From NCBI GenBank assembly GCA_018648925.1, contig JABGQE010000009.1:1-19849 (forward strand): 19,849 nt of DNA. Direction: 5' to 3'. The position numbers and the translations under genes are program-made. The notes under the pieces are model-generated. The model was not told where the DNA came from and did not search any database. It saw nothing but the letters and a program-made list of their open reading frames with translations. Position 1 is the first letter of the stretch, and each line of letters starts with the position of its first letter. Below are positions 4,945 through 12,963 of the stretch, piece by piece. This stretch comes from a bacterium. Its GTDB lineage: Bacteria; Patescibacteriota; Minisyncoccia; Phycocordibacterales; UBA2163.

Positions 4945-7089
4945 ATGGAAAGAGATTATCCACTAGAAAGAGTAAGAAATACAGGGATCATTGCACATAT
5001 TGATGCCGGCAAAACTACGACAACTGAGCGTGTGCTCTTTTATACTGGAGTATCACACAAGATAGGTGAGGTACATGAAGGGGAAGCAACTATGGACTGG
5101 ATGGAGCAAGAGCAAGAGCGAGGTATTACTATTACTTCTGCTGCTACGACTGCTTTCTGGACTCCAACATATGCAGACAAAGGAGACGATAGTCAGAAGT
5201 ATCGTTTTAATATTATAGATACACCAGGTCACGTGGACTTTACAGTAGAGGTAGAACGATCTCTAAAGGTGCTCGACGGTGGAGTGGTAGTGTTTGACGG
5301 GGTGGCAGGAGTGGAACCACAGTCTGAAACTGTATGGCGACAAGCAGACAAATACTCTGTGCCTAGAATTTGTTTTATAAATAAAATAGACAGAACTGGT
5401 GCGTCATTTGAACGTTCATACCAGACTATCCTAGACAGACTTACAAAAAATGCTGTACGAATGCAGATACCAATAGGAGAGGAAGACAAAATGGAAGGTG
5501 TAGTAGACTTGCTTAAGATGAAAGCGTATTACTTTGAAGGGCAAATGGGTATGGATGTAAGAGAAGACGAAGTACCAGCAGAACTTAAAGAAGAAGCTGA
5601 GAAATACAGAGGTGAACTTATAGAAAAAGCTGTTGAAAATGACGAACAACTAATGGAAGACTTCCTAGAAGGAAAAGAGATTCCAATAGATGCTCTTAAA
5701 AAGGAAATCAGAAAAGCAACGATTGCAAATGAATTTGTGCCAGTGTTTACAGGTACGGCGCTTAAGAATAAAGGAGTACAATTAGTGCTTGATGCTGTGG
5801 TGGATTATTTACCGTCACCTATTGATATACCAGCTGTGAAAGGTATTGACCCTAAGACAGAAGAAGAGATAGAAAGAAAAGCATCAGACGACGAACCTTT
5901 TGCAGCACTTGCTTTCAAACTTCAGACTGACCCGTTTGTAGGGCAACTTACATACTTTAGAGTTTACTCTGGAACACTTGAAGCTGGTTCTTATATTTAC
6001 AATACAACAACAGGTAATAAAGAAAGAGTAGGGCGAATACTACGTATGCATGCAAACTCACGTGAAGAGGTGAAGAAGGTTTATGCGGGGGAGATCGCAG
6101 CGGCGGTAGGGCTTAAAGACACTAAGACTTCAGACACCTTGTCTGATGAAGATAATCAGATAATCCTAGACAGGATTGAGTTCCCAGAGCCTGTGGTAAA
6201 CCTAAAGATTGAACCAAAGACAAAGGCTGACCAAGAGAAGATGGGTATCGCACTTAAGAAGCTTTCAGATGAAGACCCTACATTTAGAATAACAACAGAC
6301 TCTGAAACAATGGAGACTATAATCGCTGGTATGGGTGAGCTTCACTTGGATATTCTAGTAGACCGAATGAAAAGAGAGTTTAATGTAGAAGCAAACGTCG
6401 GTAAGCCACAAGTAGCATATAAAGAAACTATTCAAAAAGAAGCAGAAGCAGAAGTAAAATACATAAAGCAGTCAGGTGGTCGTGGACAATACGGTCATGT
6501 GAAGGTTAGGATCAAGCCGCTTGAAGCTCTAGAAGAAGACGCAAAAATACCTAAGAATGTTACGAGAGATGAAGGATTTGAGTTTGTAAACAGTATTAAA
6601 GGTGGGGTTATTCCTATGGAATTTATCCCAGCAGTTATGAAGGGTGTTAAAGAGGGGATGCAAAGAGGTATTGTCGCAGGATATAAACTGGTAGACATCT
6701 CTACAGATCTCTTTGACGGTTCATATCACGATGTAGACTCATCTGAGATTGCCTTCAAGATTGCAGGTTCACAAGCTTTCCAGCAAGCAGCTGCAAAAGC
6801 AAAGCCGGTATTGCTTGAGCCTATTATGAAAGTAGAAGTAGTAACACCAGAGCAGTTCATGGGTGACGTAACAGGTAACTTGAGTTCAAAGCGTGGACAA
6901 GTAGAAGGTATGGAAGACAGAGGAATGCTTAAGGTAGTGAACGCAAAAGTGCCACTTTCAGAGATGTTTGGATACACTACTACACTTCGCTCAATGACAG
7001 AGGGAAGAGCTTCGTCTACTATGGAGTTTGATCACTATGAGGTAGTGCCACAAAACGTAGCGGAAGAAATAAAGGAAGCGAGAGGGTAG
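4945..7089 (+). CDS. fusA: Elongation factor G
   Basis: A 714-residue translational GTPase that drives tRNA and mRNA translocation and, with RRF, ribosome recycling. The P-loop AHIDAGKTT is at 17-25, the switch region ERGITI at 58-63, DTPGH at 92-96 and NKID at 146-149. Later landmarks are [10 protein letters not shown] in domain [12 protein letters not shown] in domain IV and the C-terminal [10 protein letters not shown] in domain V. Length is normal for the family (about 690-710). The start at 4945 gives [20 protein letters not shown], with no SD. It is followed by a strong terminator at 7112-7145. tuf, usually next, is about 3.6 kb away behind an accessory block. Confidence 0.98.
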   Translation: MERDYPLERVRNTGIIAHIDAGKTTTTERVLFYTGVSHKIGEVHEGEATMDWMEQEQERGITITSAATTAFWTPTYADKGDDSQKYRFNIIDTPGHVDFTVEVERSLKVLDGGVVVFDGVAGVEPQSETVWRQADKYSVPRICFINKIDRTGASFERSYQTILDRLTKNAVRMQIPIGEEDKMEGVVDLLKMKAYYFEGQMGMDVREDEVPAELKEEAEKYRGELIEKAVENDEQLMEDFLEGKEIPIDALKKEIRKATIANEFVPVFTGTALKNKGVQLVLDAVVDYLPSPIDIPAVKGIDPKTEEEIERKASDDEPFAALAFKLQTDPFVGQLTYFRVYSGTLEAGSYIYNTTTGNKERVGRILRMHANSREEVKKVYAGEIAAAVGLKDTKTSDTLSDEDNQIILDRIEFPEPVVNLKIEPKTKADQEKMGIALKKLSDEDPTFRITTDSETMETIIAGMGELHLDILVDRMKREFNVEANVGKPQVAYKETIQKEAEAEVKYIKQSGGRGQYGHVKVRIKPLEALEEDAKIPKNVTRDEGFEFVNSIKGGVIPMEFIPAVMKGVKEGMQRGIVAGYKLVDISTDLFDGSYHDVDSSEIAFKIAGSQAFQQAAAKAKPVLLEPIMKVEVVTPEQFMGDVTGNLSSKRGQVEGMEDRGMLKVVNAKVPLSEMFGYTTTLRSMTEGRASSTMEFDHYEVVPQNVAEEIKEARG

Positions 7090-7111
7090 TATTTAAAATA
7101 ATAAAACGATT

Positions 7112-7145
7112 AAAGGGAGACAACTAACAAGTTGTCTCCCTTTTT
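7112..7145 (+). terminator. Terminator after fusA
   Basis: AAAGGGAGACAACT (7112-7125) pairs with AGTTGTCTCCCTTT around a 4-base loop, then T-rich sequence. The A-rich left flank could let it also stop minus-strand transcription from nhaD, which ends at 7170. Confidence 0.9.
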
Positions 7146-7169
7146 GGTTTTAAATATAAATTAATTTTA

Positions 7170-8471
7170 CTAAACTGCTCTTAGTCCAATAGTTACTAGC
7201 CACCATGTACCTATACTTGCTATATAACCCAGAAAGATAACAGGCGCCCATTTGATATGGGACATAAAAGTATAGTCTTTCTCTATACCCATTACTGCCA
7301 CACCTGCAGCAGAACCTATTGATAGTAGGCTTCCACCTACGCCACATGTCAGTGTGACAAGAAGCCATTGGTCCAAACCCATATCAAGTCCCATGTTTAA
7401 TACTGCATACATGATTGGAATATTGTCCACAATAGCAGAAAAGATTCCTATAGAACTGTTAGCTACAGTATTACCGGCTAAGGTATAAAAACCTCCACCA
7501 ACTGTAGCCAGAAAGCCAATGTACTGTAGTGCGCCTACTGCGGTTAATACCCCGAAGAAGAAAAGAAGAGTGTCAAATTCTACTTTCTCAATTCCATGCT
7601 CAAATACATCAACATGTTTACTATCACCATTATTTTTTCTCATATTTTGTATCTTCATATAGAAGGTTTTAAACATGAGGAATCCAAGTCCGCACATCAT
7701 ACCCATAAACGGTGGGAGATGTAGAAATTGGTGAAAGCACACTGCTGTAGCTATCGTAAGTGCAAAGCAAATCATTGTTCTTTTTGCTCCTTGTCTCATA
7801 GAGACTGACTCTTCTGTTGAGTCTGGTCTTCCTTTTGGAAGAAATAAACTCATAATGAAGGCTGGGATAATCCAGTTTACAATTGATGGAAGTACTAGAT
7901 ACACAAACTCTAATGTATGTACCTTTTCAGCAGTCCACACCATCAATGTGGTAATGTCCCCAAAAGGACTCCATGCGCCACCGGCGTTTGCTGCAATTAC
8001 TATGTTTACAAATGCTGGCACTATAAACTTTTTGTTACCGTCACTTACTGCAAATGCAACTGTAGACATAAGCAAAGCACTTGTTAGGTTGTCTGCTAAA
8101 GGTGACAGGAAAAATGTTAAAATCCCTGTTGTCCAGAACAAAGATTTAAAACCCATACCTTTAGACAGTAACCACGAACGTAAGGCCTTGAATACATTTA
8201 ACGAAGTTAATGTATTGATGTACGTCATCGCAACAAGAAGAAAGAAAAACAATCCTCCAATCTCTGCAATAAGATGCTCAACAAATTCGTGCGCTCCTTG
8301 CGTGTGATGTATCTTTTCGTAAATACCAATACACATCCACATAAGACATCCTACCAGTACTATCGGCTTGGACTTCTTTAAATGGATCTTTTCTTCAAAA
8401 ATAATTAAGATATAAGCCATTGTAAATATTATTAACAATGTATATCCTAACCACGAATTAAGCATGTGCAT
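7170..8471 (-). CDS. nhaD: NhaD-family Na+/H+ antiporter
   Basis: A 433-residue membrane protein with about 11-12 hydrophobic segments. Family landmarks are SPLADNLTSALLM (from residue 123), GGAWSPFGDITTLMVW (from 164), and near the C-terminus AIVDNIPIMYAVL and GGSLLSIGSAAGVAVMG. These match NhaD proteins of the ion transporter superfamily, which expel Na+ or Li+ in exchange for protons. I prefer the ATG at 8471 over the in-frame GTG at 8480. The SD AAAGGAG ends at 8480, so it would overlap the GTG but is eight bases from the ATG. The gene is convergent with fusA and divergent from the exported protein at 8668. A possible promoter upstream (TTGTAG/TATTAA) is weak. Confidence 0.93.
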   Translation of the reverse strand: MHMLNSWLGYTLLIIFTMAYILIIFEEKIHLKKSKPIVLVGCLMWMCIGIYEKIHHTQGAHEFVEHLIAEIGGLFFFLLVAMTYINTLTSLNVFKALRSWLLSKGMGFKSLFWTTGILTFFLSPLADNLTSALLMSTVAFAVSDGNKKFIVPAFVNIVIAANAGGAWSPFGDITTLMVWTAEKVHTLEFVYLVLPSIVNWIIPAFIMSLFLPKGRPDSTEESVSMRQGAKRTMICFALTIATAVCFHQFLHLPPFMGMMCGLGFLMFKTFYMKIQNMRKNNGDSKHVDVFEHGIEKVEFDTLLFFFGVLTAVGALQYIGFLATVGGGFYTLAGNTVANSSIGIFSAIVDNIPIMYAVLNMGLDMGLDQWLLVTLTCGVGGSLLSIGSAAGVAVMGIEKDYTFMSHIKWAPVIFLGYIASIGTWWLVTIGLRAV

Positions 8472-8584
8472 TAGGCACACTCCTTTCTGCTAAGTTAAAG
8501 ATGTAAATTAATTTAATATTCAGTTTGAAACGTACTACAAATCCTGCATTGTTGTAACATATCTAACTGCCCGATGCAATTTAG

Positions 8585-8612
8585 TTGCCTTTTTTTGAGA
8601 TTTATATAGACT
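8585..8612 (+). promoter_or_regulatory. Predicted promoter of the 8668 gene
   Basis: TTGCCT (8585-8590), 16 bases, TAGACT (8607-8612). The region matches 9948-9975, upstream of the 10024 gene, almost base for base, including the seven-T run after GCC and the following GAG. The sharing argues that this is a functional promoter block. Confidence 0.5.
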
Positions 8613-8667
8613 GGTGGGTAGTAAGTAGTTTTTATCATATTTAATATTTTTGAAATGGAGGTGATTA

Positions 8668-9150
8668 ATGTATAGAAGATCAATGGTGGTGATGTTAGTA
8701 TTGTCGTTTTGTTTGGTTTTCACAAATTTTTGTTTTGCCGAAGTAGAGTTTAGGGCTGCCAATAGCAAAAGAACTTTTATTCTAGAAGTTGATGTTGTTA
8801 ACACAAATTGCCCTGCAGATAAGTTAAATATATTTTTAAATTTTAAAATATTAACCTCACCTTCTAGGAAATCTTTAGTACCAAAACCAACTATGAAAGA
8901 TTTTAGTAAAATTTCGGAAATTTTAGAATTAGATGATAATAAATCTCAATGGTTTCCTTATGAAGGACCAATATTTTGGAAAGGAGAACAGTTGTTTGAT
9001 ATAACTAATTATATGATGACTTTCTCTGTAGTTTTTTTAGGTATTGATAATAATATACAAAAAGACGAAGCTATAAAACAAATAGTTGGGTATTTGTCTC
9101 AGAATGTATATGGAGAATCAATAGTTGTCAGTAAATTAGTCGCATACTAA
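8668..9150 (+). CDS. Exported protein of unknown function
   Basis: A 160-residue protein with a Sec signal peptide: MYRRS, a hydrophobic core MVVMLVLSFCLVFTNF, and likely cleavage after CFA near residue 24. One cysteine lies near the cleavage region (NFCFAE), but it does not form a proper lipobox. The mature part has predicted strands and a central segment WFPYEGPIFWKGEQLF. I recognise no family. The start is supported by a textbook SD, GGAGGTGAT, five bases before the ATG. It is divergent from nhaD and ends with its own terminator. Promoter and terminator closely resemble those around the 10024 gene although the proteins do not. Confidence 0.72.
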   Translation: MYRRSMVVMLVLSFCLVFTNFCFAEVEFRAANSKRTFILEVDVVNTNCPADKLNIFLNFKILTSPSRKSLVPKPTMKDFSKISEILELDDNKSQWFPYEGPIFWKGEQLFDITNYMMTFSVVFLGIDNNIQKDEAIKQIVGYLSQNVYGESIVVSKLVAY

Positions 9151-9162
9151 ACTAAAGATTAG

Positions 9163-9198
9163 GCAGGGAACTTACTAGTATGAGTTCCCTGCTTTTTT
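9163..9198 (+). terminator. Terminator after the 8668 gene
   Basis: GCAGGGAAC (9163-9171) pairs with GTTCCCTGC (9184-9192), followed by six T. It resembles the hairpin after the 10024 gene (AGGCAGGGA…CTCAC / TTACT). Confidence 0.88.
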
Positions 9199-9200
9199 AT

Positions 9201-9237
9201 TTGACAAAAAGTATACCGTTATATATACTTTGGTATA
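9201..9237 (+). promoter_or_regulatory. Promoter and operator of the second TA pair, predicted leaderless
   Basis: TTGACA (9201-9206), 17 bases, TATACT (9224-9229). The ATG at 9237 is at the expected transcription start, so the mRNA should be leaderless. Inverted half-sites TATACC (9212-9217) and GGTATA (9232-9237) straddle the -10. They form a plausible operator for repression by the ribbon-helix-helix antitoxin. Confidence 0.7.
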
Positions 9238-9518
9238 TGAGTAATACACAAACCATATTAAATATAAAAACTGACAAAAAGCTTAAAGAAAATGCCAAGA
9301 AAGTGGCGGGTAAGATAGGTGTGCCTTTAAGTACTGTAGTTAACTCATTTCTAAAGCAATTTGTTCGCGATGAGGAAGTTACTTTTTCATCAAAGAGTTA
9401 CCAAATGACTCCGTATCTTGAATCACTAGTGGAAGAAGCTAGAAGAGATCGTAGAGCAGGAAAAACTTCTGGTCCTTTCAGTAATGCCAAAGATCTGATG
9501 AAACACTTGAATTCTTAG
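9237..9518 (+). CDS. RelB/DinJ-family antitoxin
   Basis: A 93-residue protein starting MSNTQTILNIKTDKKLKENA. The N-terminal strand TILNIKTDKKLKENAKKVAG followed by GVPLSTVVNSFLKQFV fits the ribbon-helix-helix fold of RelB/DinJ antitoxins, and the C-terminal part (GPFSNAKDLMKHLNS) is a typical toxin-wrapping tail. An in-frame ATG at 9180 would lengthen it by 19 residues. That start would place the promoter inside the gene and lies in the preceding terminator loop, so 9237 is preferred. The toxin gene follows after three bases. It is likely to repress its own promoter. Confidence 0.85.
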   Translation: MSNTQTILNIKTDKKLKENAKKVAGKIGVPLSTVVNSFLKQFVRDEEVTFSSKSYQMTPYLESLVEEARRDRRAGKTSGPFSNAKDLMKHLNS

Positions 9519-9521
9519 TAT

Positions 9522-9782
9522 ATGGAAATTGTAACTACAAAGAAGTTTGATAAGCAGTTTAGGAGACAATCAGTAAAAATAAAAAAAGAGTTTGAGAAAA
9601 GAATCGCTTTATTTTTATCTAATATAAATAACCCTATTCTTAATATACACAAACTGTCTGGCAAACTTAAAGACCAATGGAGCTTTAATGTGTCAGGGGA
9701 TATAAGGGTTGTGTATGATATATCTTACGATAATATTGTTATTTTGGTTGCAATAGGTTCGCATAGTGAATTGTACTCATAA
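9522..9782 (+). CDS. YafQ/RelE-type mRNA interferase toxin
   Basis: An 86-residue protein. HKLSGKLKDQWSFNVSGDIR (43-62), the strand VVYDI (63-67) and the C-terminal IGSHSELYS are hallmarks of the YafQ/RelE family, in which the C-terminal H-S-E-L-(F/Y) stretch belongs to the active site or core. Such toxins bind the ribosomal A site and cut mRNA. It pairs with the RelB/DinJ antitoxin immediately upstream (three-base gap). It is clearly different from the toxin at 1319, so these are two independent TA modules. An R repeat lies about 80 bases downstream. Confidence 0.88.
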   Translation: MEIVTTKKFDKQFRRQSVKIKKEFEKRIALFLSNINNPILNIHKLSGKLKDQWSFNVSGDIRVVYDISYDNIVILVAIGSHSELYS

Positions 9783-9833
9783 TTTAAAAAGTTGGACGTG
9801 CGACGTACAACAATAGGTACTATGATTAATCCC

Positions 9834-9859
9834 AAGTACTATAGTTAACTGTAGTACTT
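9834..9859 (+). other. Near-perfect palindrome downstream of the second TA pair
   Basis: AAGTACTA (9834-9841) and TAGTACTT (9852-9859) flank a self-complementary centre built on AGTTAACT, with one T-G exception. There is no T-tract after it. It could be a DNA-binding site or an mRNA 3' end structure. Confidence 0.5.
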
Positions 9860-9860
9860 A

Positions 9861-9946
9861 GGTATTTGCGGGAAAAGGTATGTACCTCGAGGAGGAATGG
9901 AGCTTTAGCGTAATGACGGGAGAGGTCAGTCCTTGAGGAGCAAAAG
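9861..9946 (+). repeat. Intergenic repeat R, copy C
   Basis: Contains GCGGGAAAAGGTATGTACCT, CGAGGAGGAATGGAGC, GACGGGAGAGGTCAG and CCTTGAGGAGCAAAAG in the order of copies A and B. It is immediately followed by the promoter of the 10024 gene. AGGTATGTACCT forms a small self-pairing unit in place of the GGTCTTTCC of the other copies. Confidence 0.68.
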
Positions 9947-9947
9947 T

Positions 9948-9975
9948 TTGCCTTTTTTTGAGGTTTGTGTAGAAT
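9948..9975 (+). promoter_or_regulatory. Predicted promoter of the 10024 gene
   Basis: TTGCCT (9948-9953), 16 bases, TAGAAT (9970-9975). It is aligned nearly base for base with the promoter block of the 8668 gene. Confidence 0.5.
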
Positions 9976-10023
9976 GCGAGGTAGATGTTATTTACATTTA
10001 TTTACTTTATGGGGGAATAAAAA

Positions 10024-10467
10024 GTGACTATAGAAATGTGCAATAATCCAGTAACCGTTCGTAAGAGTTCCGATCTTGTAGATTATGTAACATACAGTAA
10101 CCTCAGTACTTTCTTGGAAGAAGGATGTCGTGTTTCTAAGGCAATACTTCTTATCTTGTATACCGTTGAGTCAGGTAATTGCGTTATTGAATGGATACAA
10201 GGCCAGCTTGAGAAATGTGGTTCTGATATAAAAAAAGACAAATTAGCAGCTTTAATTAGTGCACTTATAAAGCCTGAAGGTAGGAAGCCTCTTGTTGAGA
10301 GTATTCCAATAGACAGAAAGAATCTATGTCCGTACAGTCTTAAGAGTATTAATAGTATTCGCAATACCCGTGGGCGTTCCAGAAAGATGTTAGTGTTAAC
10401 GCAGGAGGGTGTTGACGTAGCGGAAGATATTATTATAAGATATGAGAATATTTTTGTCTCAAAGTGA
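10024..10467 (+). CDS. Protein of unknown function, possible DNA- or RNA-binding
   Basis: A 147-residue protein beginning at a GTG about nine bases after GGGGG; an ATG four codons later is the alternative start. It has no signal peptide or membrane segment. The C-terminal third (RNTRGRSRKMLVLTQEGVDV, then AEDIIIRYENIF) has the look of a winged-helix end (LT.EG…AE), and the preceding PYSLKSINSIRNTRGRSRK is strongly basic. Helices are predicted in residues 26-80. I recognise no family; nucleic-acid binding is a weak inference. It is the only gene in the window ending in TGA. It lies between R copy C and a terminator-like hairpin and shares upstream and downstream flanks with the exported-protein gene at 8668. 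Confidence 0.6.
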   Translation: MTIEMCNNPVTVRKSSDLVDYVTYSNLSTFLEEGCRVSKAILLILYTVESGNCVIEWIQGQLEKCGSDIKKDKLAALISALIKPEGRKPLVESIPIDRKNLCPYSLKSINSIRNTRGRSRKMLVLTQEGVDVAEDIIIRYENIFVSK

Positions 10468-10491
10468 GTAAATATATAGAAGTGTTGTAAA

Positions 10492-10521
10492 GGCAGGGAG
10501 CTCACTACGGAGCTTCCTGCC
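10492..10521 (+). terminator. Terminator-like hairpin after the 10024 gene
   Basis: GGCAGGGAGCTC (10492-10503) pairs with GAGCTTCCTGCC (10510-10521), 12 pairs with one G-U. The tail TATATTCAT is weak in T, so termination may be partial. Confidence 0.7.
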
Positions 10522-10538
10522 TATATTCATATCAAATC

Positions 10539-10567
10539 TTGCGCTTTTTGGTGGGTTCTGGTACTAT
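10539..10567 (+). promoter_or_regulatory. Predicted tuf promoter
   Basis: TTGCGC (10539-10544), 17 bases, TACTAT (10562-10567). The leader of about 95 bases contains CGC-CTTGT-GCG followed by CTTTTTG, GCGA…TCGC, and a GGGGGG run. I see no C-rich partner for the G run, so the full structured leader is absent here. Confidence 0.5.
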
Positions 10568-10667
10568 ATCTACATATCGCCTTGTGCGCTTTTTGTTATG
10601 CGCGCGAGCTTTGTCGCTAAAAAAGGGGGGATATTGGTAAATTTATTAATTATAATCATAAATTATT

Positions 10668-11861
10668 ATGGCAGAAGATTTTGACAGGTCAAAACCTCAC
10701 GTAAACGTAGGTACAATTGGCCACGTTGACCACGGAAAAACAACACTGACGGCTGCTATCTTGCATGTTCTACAACTTGCAGGAAAAGACGTTAAGATGA
10801 AAAAGGTTGACGAAATTGACGGTGCTCCAGAGGAAAAAGCACGAGGTATTACTATCTCACTTTCTCACAATGAGTACTCAACAGACAACCGTCACTATGC
10901 GCACATTGATGCGCCAGGGCATGCCGACTATATTAAAAACATGATCACAGGAGCCGCACAAATGGACGGCGCAATACTTGTGGTTGCAGCGTCTGACGGT
11001 GTGATGCCTCAGACAAGAGAGCACATCCTACTTGCAAAGCAGGTTGGTGTTCCAAAGATTATCGTATTTCTTAACAAAGTTGATCAGGTTGACGACAATG
11101 ACCTAGTTGACCTTGTAGAGGAAGAAGTTCGTGAACTTCTTACACAATACGAATTTGATGGAGAAAATGCTCCAGTTATACGCGGGTCAGGACTTAAAGC
11201 TCTTGAAGCATCATCAATGGATGATGAATGGGCAAAGAAAGTTATGGAACTTGCAGACGCTCTTGACGAGTACATCCCAGTACCAGTAAGAGAAATGGAC
11301 AAGCCATTCCTAATGCCTATTGAGGACATCTTCTCAATTGAAGGACGAGGAGCGGTAGTAACAGGAAGAATTGAAAGAGGTGTAGTAAAGGTAGGAGAAG
11401 AAATCGAAATCGTAGGTATTAAAGAAACAACAAAAACAACAGTTACAGGTATCGAGATGTTTAATAAAAACCTTGATGAAGGTCAGGCAGGGGACAATGC
11501 TGGTATTCTAGTTCGTGGTCTTAAGAAAGAAGAGATTCACAGAGGACAAGTGCTTGCAAAACCAGGTTCTGTAACACCTCATACTGAGTTTGAAGCAGAA
11601 GCTTACGTTCTTAAAAAAGAAGAAGGAGGACGACACACACCATTCTTTACAGGTTATAAGCCACAGTTCTACATCAGAACAACTGATGTAACAGGAGAGG
11701 CAACTTTACCTGAAGGAACAGAGATGGTAATGCCTGGAGACACAACAACATTCACAGTGAAGCTTGTATCACCAGTTGCTCTAGAAGAAAAGCAAAAGTT
11801 TGCTATTCGTGAAGGAGGTAAGACTGTTGGTGCTGGAGTTGTGACAAAGATCATTGCATAA
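10668..11861 (+). CDS. tuf: Elongation factor Tu
   Basis: A 397-residue GTPase that brings aminoacyl-tRNA to the ribosome. GHVDHGKTT is at 18-26, ARGITI at 58-63, DAPGH at 81-85 (most bacteria have DCPGH) and NKVD at 136-139. Domain II carries [13 protein letters not shown], and domain III carries [20 protein letters not shown]. Length is normal. The start ATG sits in AAATTATTATGG without an SD. rpsJ follows after seven bases, so the two are co-transcribed as far as the terminator at 12263. tuf is separated from fusA by about 3.6 kb of accessory genes. Confidence 0.98.
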   Translation: MAEDFDRSKPHVNVGTIGHVDHGKTTLTAAILHVLQLAGKDVKMKKVDEIDGAPEEKARGITISLSHNEYSTDNRHYAHIDAPGHADYIKNMITGAAQMDGAILVVAASDGVMPQTREHILLAKQVGVPKIIVFLNKVDQVDDNDLVDLVEEEVRELLTQYEFDGENAPVIRGSGLKALEASSMDDEWAKKVMELADALDEYIPVPVREMDKPFLMPIEDIFSIEGRGAVVTGRIERGVVKVGEEIEIVGIKETTKTTVTGIEMFNKNLDEGQAGDNAGILVRGLKKEEIHRGQVLAKPGSVTPHTEFEAEAYVLKKEEGGRHTPFFTGYKPQFYIRTTDVTGEATLPEGTEMVMPGDTTTFTVKLVSPVALEEKQKFAIREGGKTVGAGVVTKIIA

Positions 11862-11868
11862 ATTAAAT

Positions 11869-12243
11869 ATGGTTACAACAGCGACAACAAAAACTAAAAA
11901 AGCACCTGCTAAAAAGAAAGCGTCAAAGAAAGACGATGCGCCTAAGATACGAATACGTGTACGTGCATACGAACACAAGATCTTGGACAGTTCTATAAAA
12001 CAGATTATAGACACTGTGCTTCGTTTTGATGCAAAGGTAGTGGGGCCTATCCCGCTTCCAACGGAGATTAAGAAATATACTGTAAACCGCGCGTCATTTG
12101 TTTATAAAGATGCTCGTGAGCAGTTTGAAATGAGGGTTCATAAGAGGGTGATAGACATCCTTAGCCCATCTCCAAAGATAATAGAGGCGCTTACGAACTT
12201 AAGCTTACCGTCCGGAGTCAACATTGACATAAAGATGGTATAA
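11869..12243 (+). CDS. rpsJ: 30S ribosomal protein S10
   Basis: A 124-residue S10 with the conserved RIRVRAYEHKILDSS (from residue 29), PIPLPTEIKKYTVNRASFVY in the middle, and REQFEMRVHKRVIDI near the end. About 25 extra N-terminal residues, rich in Lys, Ala and Thr (KKAPAKKKASKKDD), are absent from standard S10 (about 103 residues). The ATG at 11869 in AAATATGG is preferred over an in-frame TTG at 11854 that would overlap tuf. S10 is a head protein of the 30S subunit and, as NusE, part of antitermination complexes. A strong terminator after it splits it from the rest of the S10 cluster. Confidence 0.96.
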   Translation: MVTTATTKTKKAPAKKKASKKDDAPKIRIRVRAYEHKILDSSIKQIIDTVLRFDAKVVGPIPLPTEIKKYTVNRASFVYKDAREQFEMRVHKRVIDILSPSPKIIEALTNLSLPSGVNIDIKMV

Positions 12244-12262
12244 TAGATACAGGCTAGAACAA

Positions 12263-12296
12263 CAAACAAAAATCGCCCTCGGGCGGTTTTTGTTTG
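12263..12296 (+). terminator. Terminator after rpsJ
   Basis: A long hairpin, CAAACAAAAATCGCCC against GGGCGGTTTTTGTTTG around a TC-rich loop, with a strong GC core and a T-tract. It separates tuf-rpsJ from rplC. Confidence 0.9.
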
Positions 12297-12322
12297 CATT
12301 TTATTGAGTATTATAGTACTAT
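12294..12322 (+). promoter_or_regulatory. Predicted rplC promoter and 5' hairpin
   Basis: TTGCAT (12294-12299), 17 bases, TACTAT (12317-12322), overlapping the terminator end. Shortly downstream GAAGC-ACTTC-GCTTC (12338-12352) is followed by TATTTTTG. This is again a small hairpin with a T-tract at the 5' end of a ribosomal transcript. Confidence 0.5.
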
Positions 12323-12368
12323 ACAAGCACTTATTTGGAAGCACTTCGCTTCTATTTTTGTTGAAATT

Positions 12369-12962
12369 ATGGCTAAGTTTATCATCGGAACAAAAGAAAA
12401 TATGACTCAAATCTTTGATAAAGATGGAAGAGTCCACCCAGCAACTGTATTAAAAGCAGAGCCGGTTACTGTTGCACAAGTAAAGAATAAGGAAGTAGAC
12501 GGCTATGAAGCTGTACAGGTGGGTTATGGTGAAAAAAAGGAGAAGAATATAAACAGAGCTCAAAAGACTAAAGGTAACTTTGAAGGATATAAAGAATTTG
12601 AGGGTGTGGGAGAATATAAAGTAGGTGATAAGATAGATATCTCTACATTTGCAGAAGGTGACAGGATAGAAATCTCTTCAATCTCAAAAGGTAAAGGCTT
12701 CCAAGGTGTAGTAAAGCGTCATGGTTTCCACGGTGGGCGACGTTCACACGGACAGAAGCATTCAGAACGTGAGCCAGGTTCTATTGGTGCTACAGGCCCA
12801 CAGAGAGTATTCAAAGGTAAGAAGATGGGTGGCCGTATGGGAAGCGATAGAGTAACTTTGAAAAAAGTTGAGATACTTCAGATTGATAAAGAAAACAATC
12901 AGCTTGTAGTAAGAGGTGCAGTACCTGGGAGAAAGGGGACTGTAGTAGAAATAAAAGGATAA
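12369..12962 (+). CDS. rplC: 50S ribosomal protein L3
   Basis: A 197-residue L3, slightly shorter than the usual 205-210. Landmarks are MAKFIIGTKENMTQIFDKDG at the start, SKGKGFQGVVKRHGFHGG in the middle with the loop reaching the peptidyl transferase centre, then GSIGATGPQRVFKGKKMGGR, and GAVPGRKGTVVEI at the end. The ATG at 12369 (AAATTATGG) begins exactly at the family start; in-frame TTG or other upstream starts would add non-conserved residues. It is the first gene of the rplC-rplD-rplW-rplB unit, with rplD starting one base after the stop. Confidence 0.96.
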   Translation: MAKFIIGTKENMTQIFDKDGRVHPATVLKAEPVTVAQVKNKEVDGYEAVQVGYGEKKEKNINRAQKTKGNFEGYKEFEGVGEYKVGDKIDISTFAEGDRIEISSISKGKGFQGVVKRHGFHGGRRSHGQKHSEREPGSIGATGPQRVFKGKKMGGRMGSDRVTLKKVEILQIDKENNQLVVRGAVPGRKGTVVEIKG

Positions 12963-12963
12963 T

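Noticed and set aside
7855..8307. Plus-strand open frame of 150 codons opposite nhaD
   Set aside because: Antisense shadow of a clear NhaD gene; no initiation signal and low-complexity translation.
8535..8804. Minus-strand open frame between nhaD and the exported protein
   Set aside because: It covers the promoter block and signal-peptide region of the 8668 gene on the other strand, with no SD and no family resemblance.
9180..9236. Upstream ATG giving a 19-residue longer antitoxin
   Set aside because: It would start within the loop of the preceding terminator and have the TA promoter inside the coding region; the extra residues do not fit the RelB/DinJ family.
10632..10640. Full structured leader in front of tuf, suggested by its GGGGGG run
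   Set aside because: There is no C-rich partner arm and no start-codon stem of the GAT…ATC type; only weak AATTTAT/ATAAATT pairing is present.
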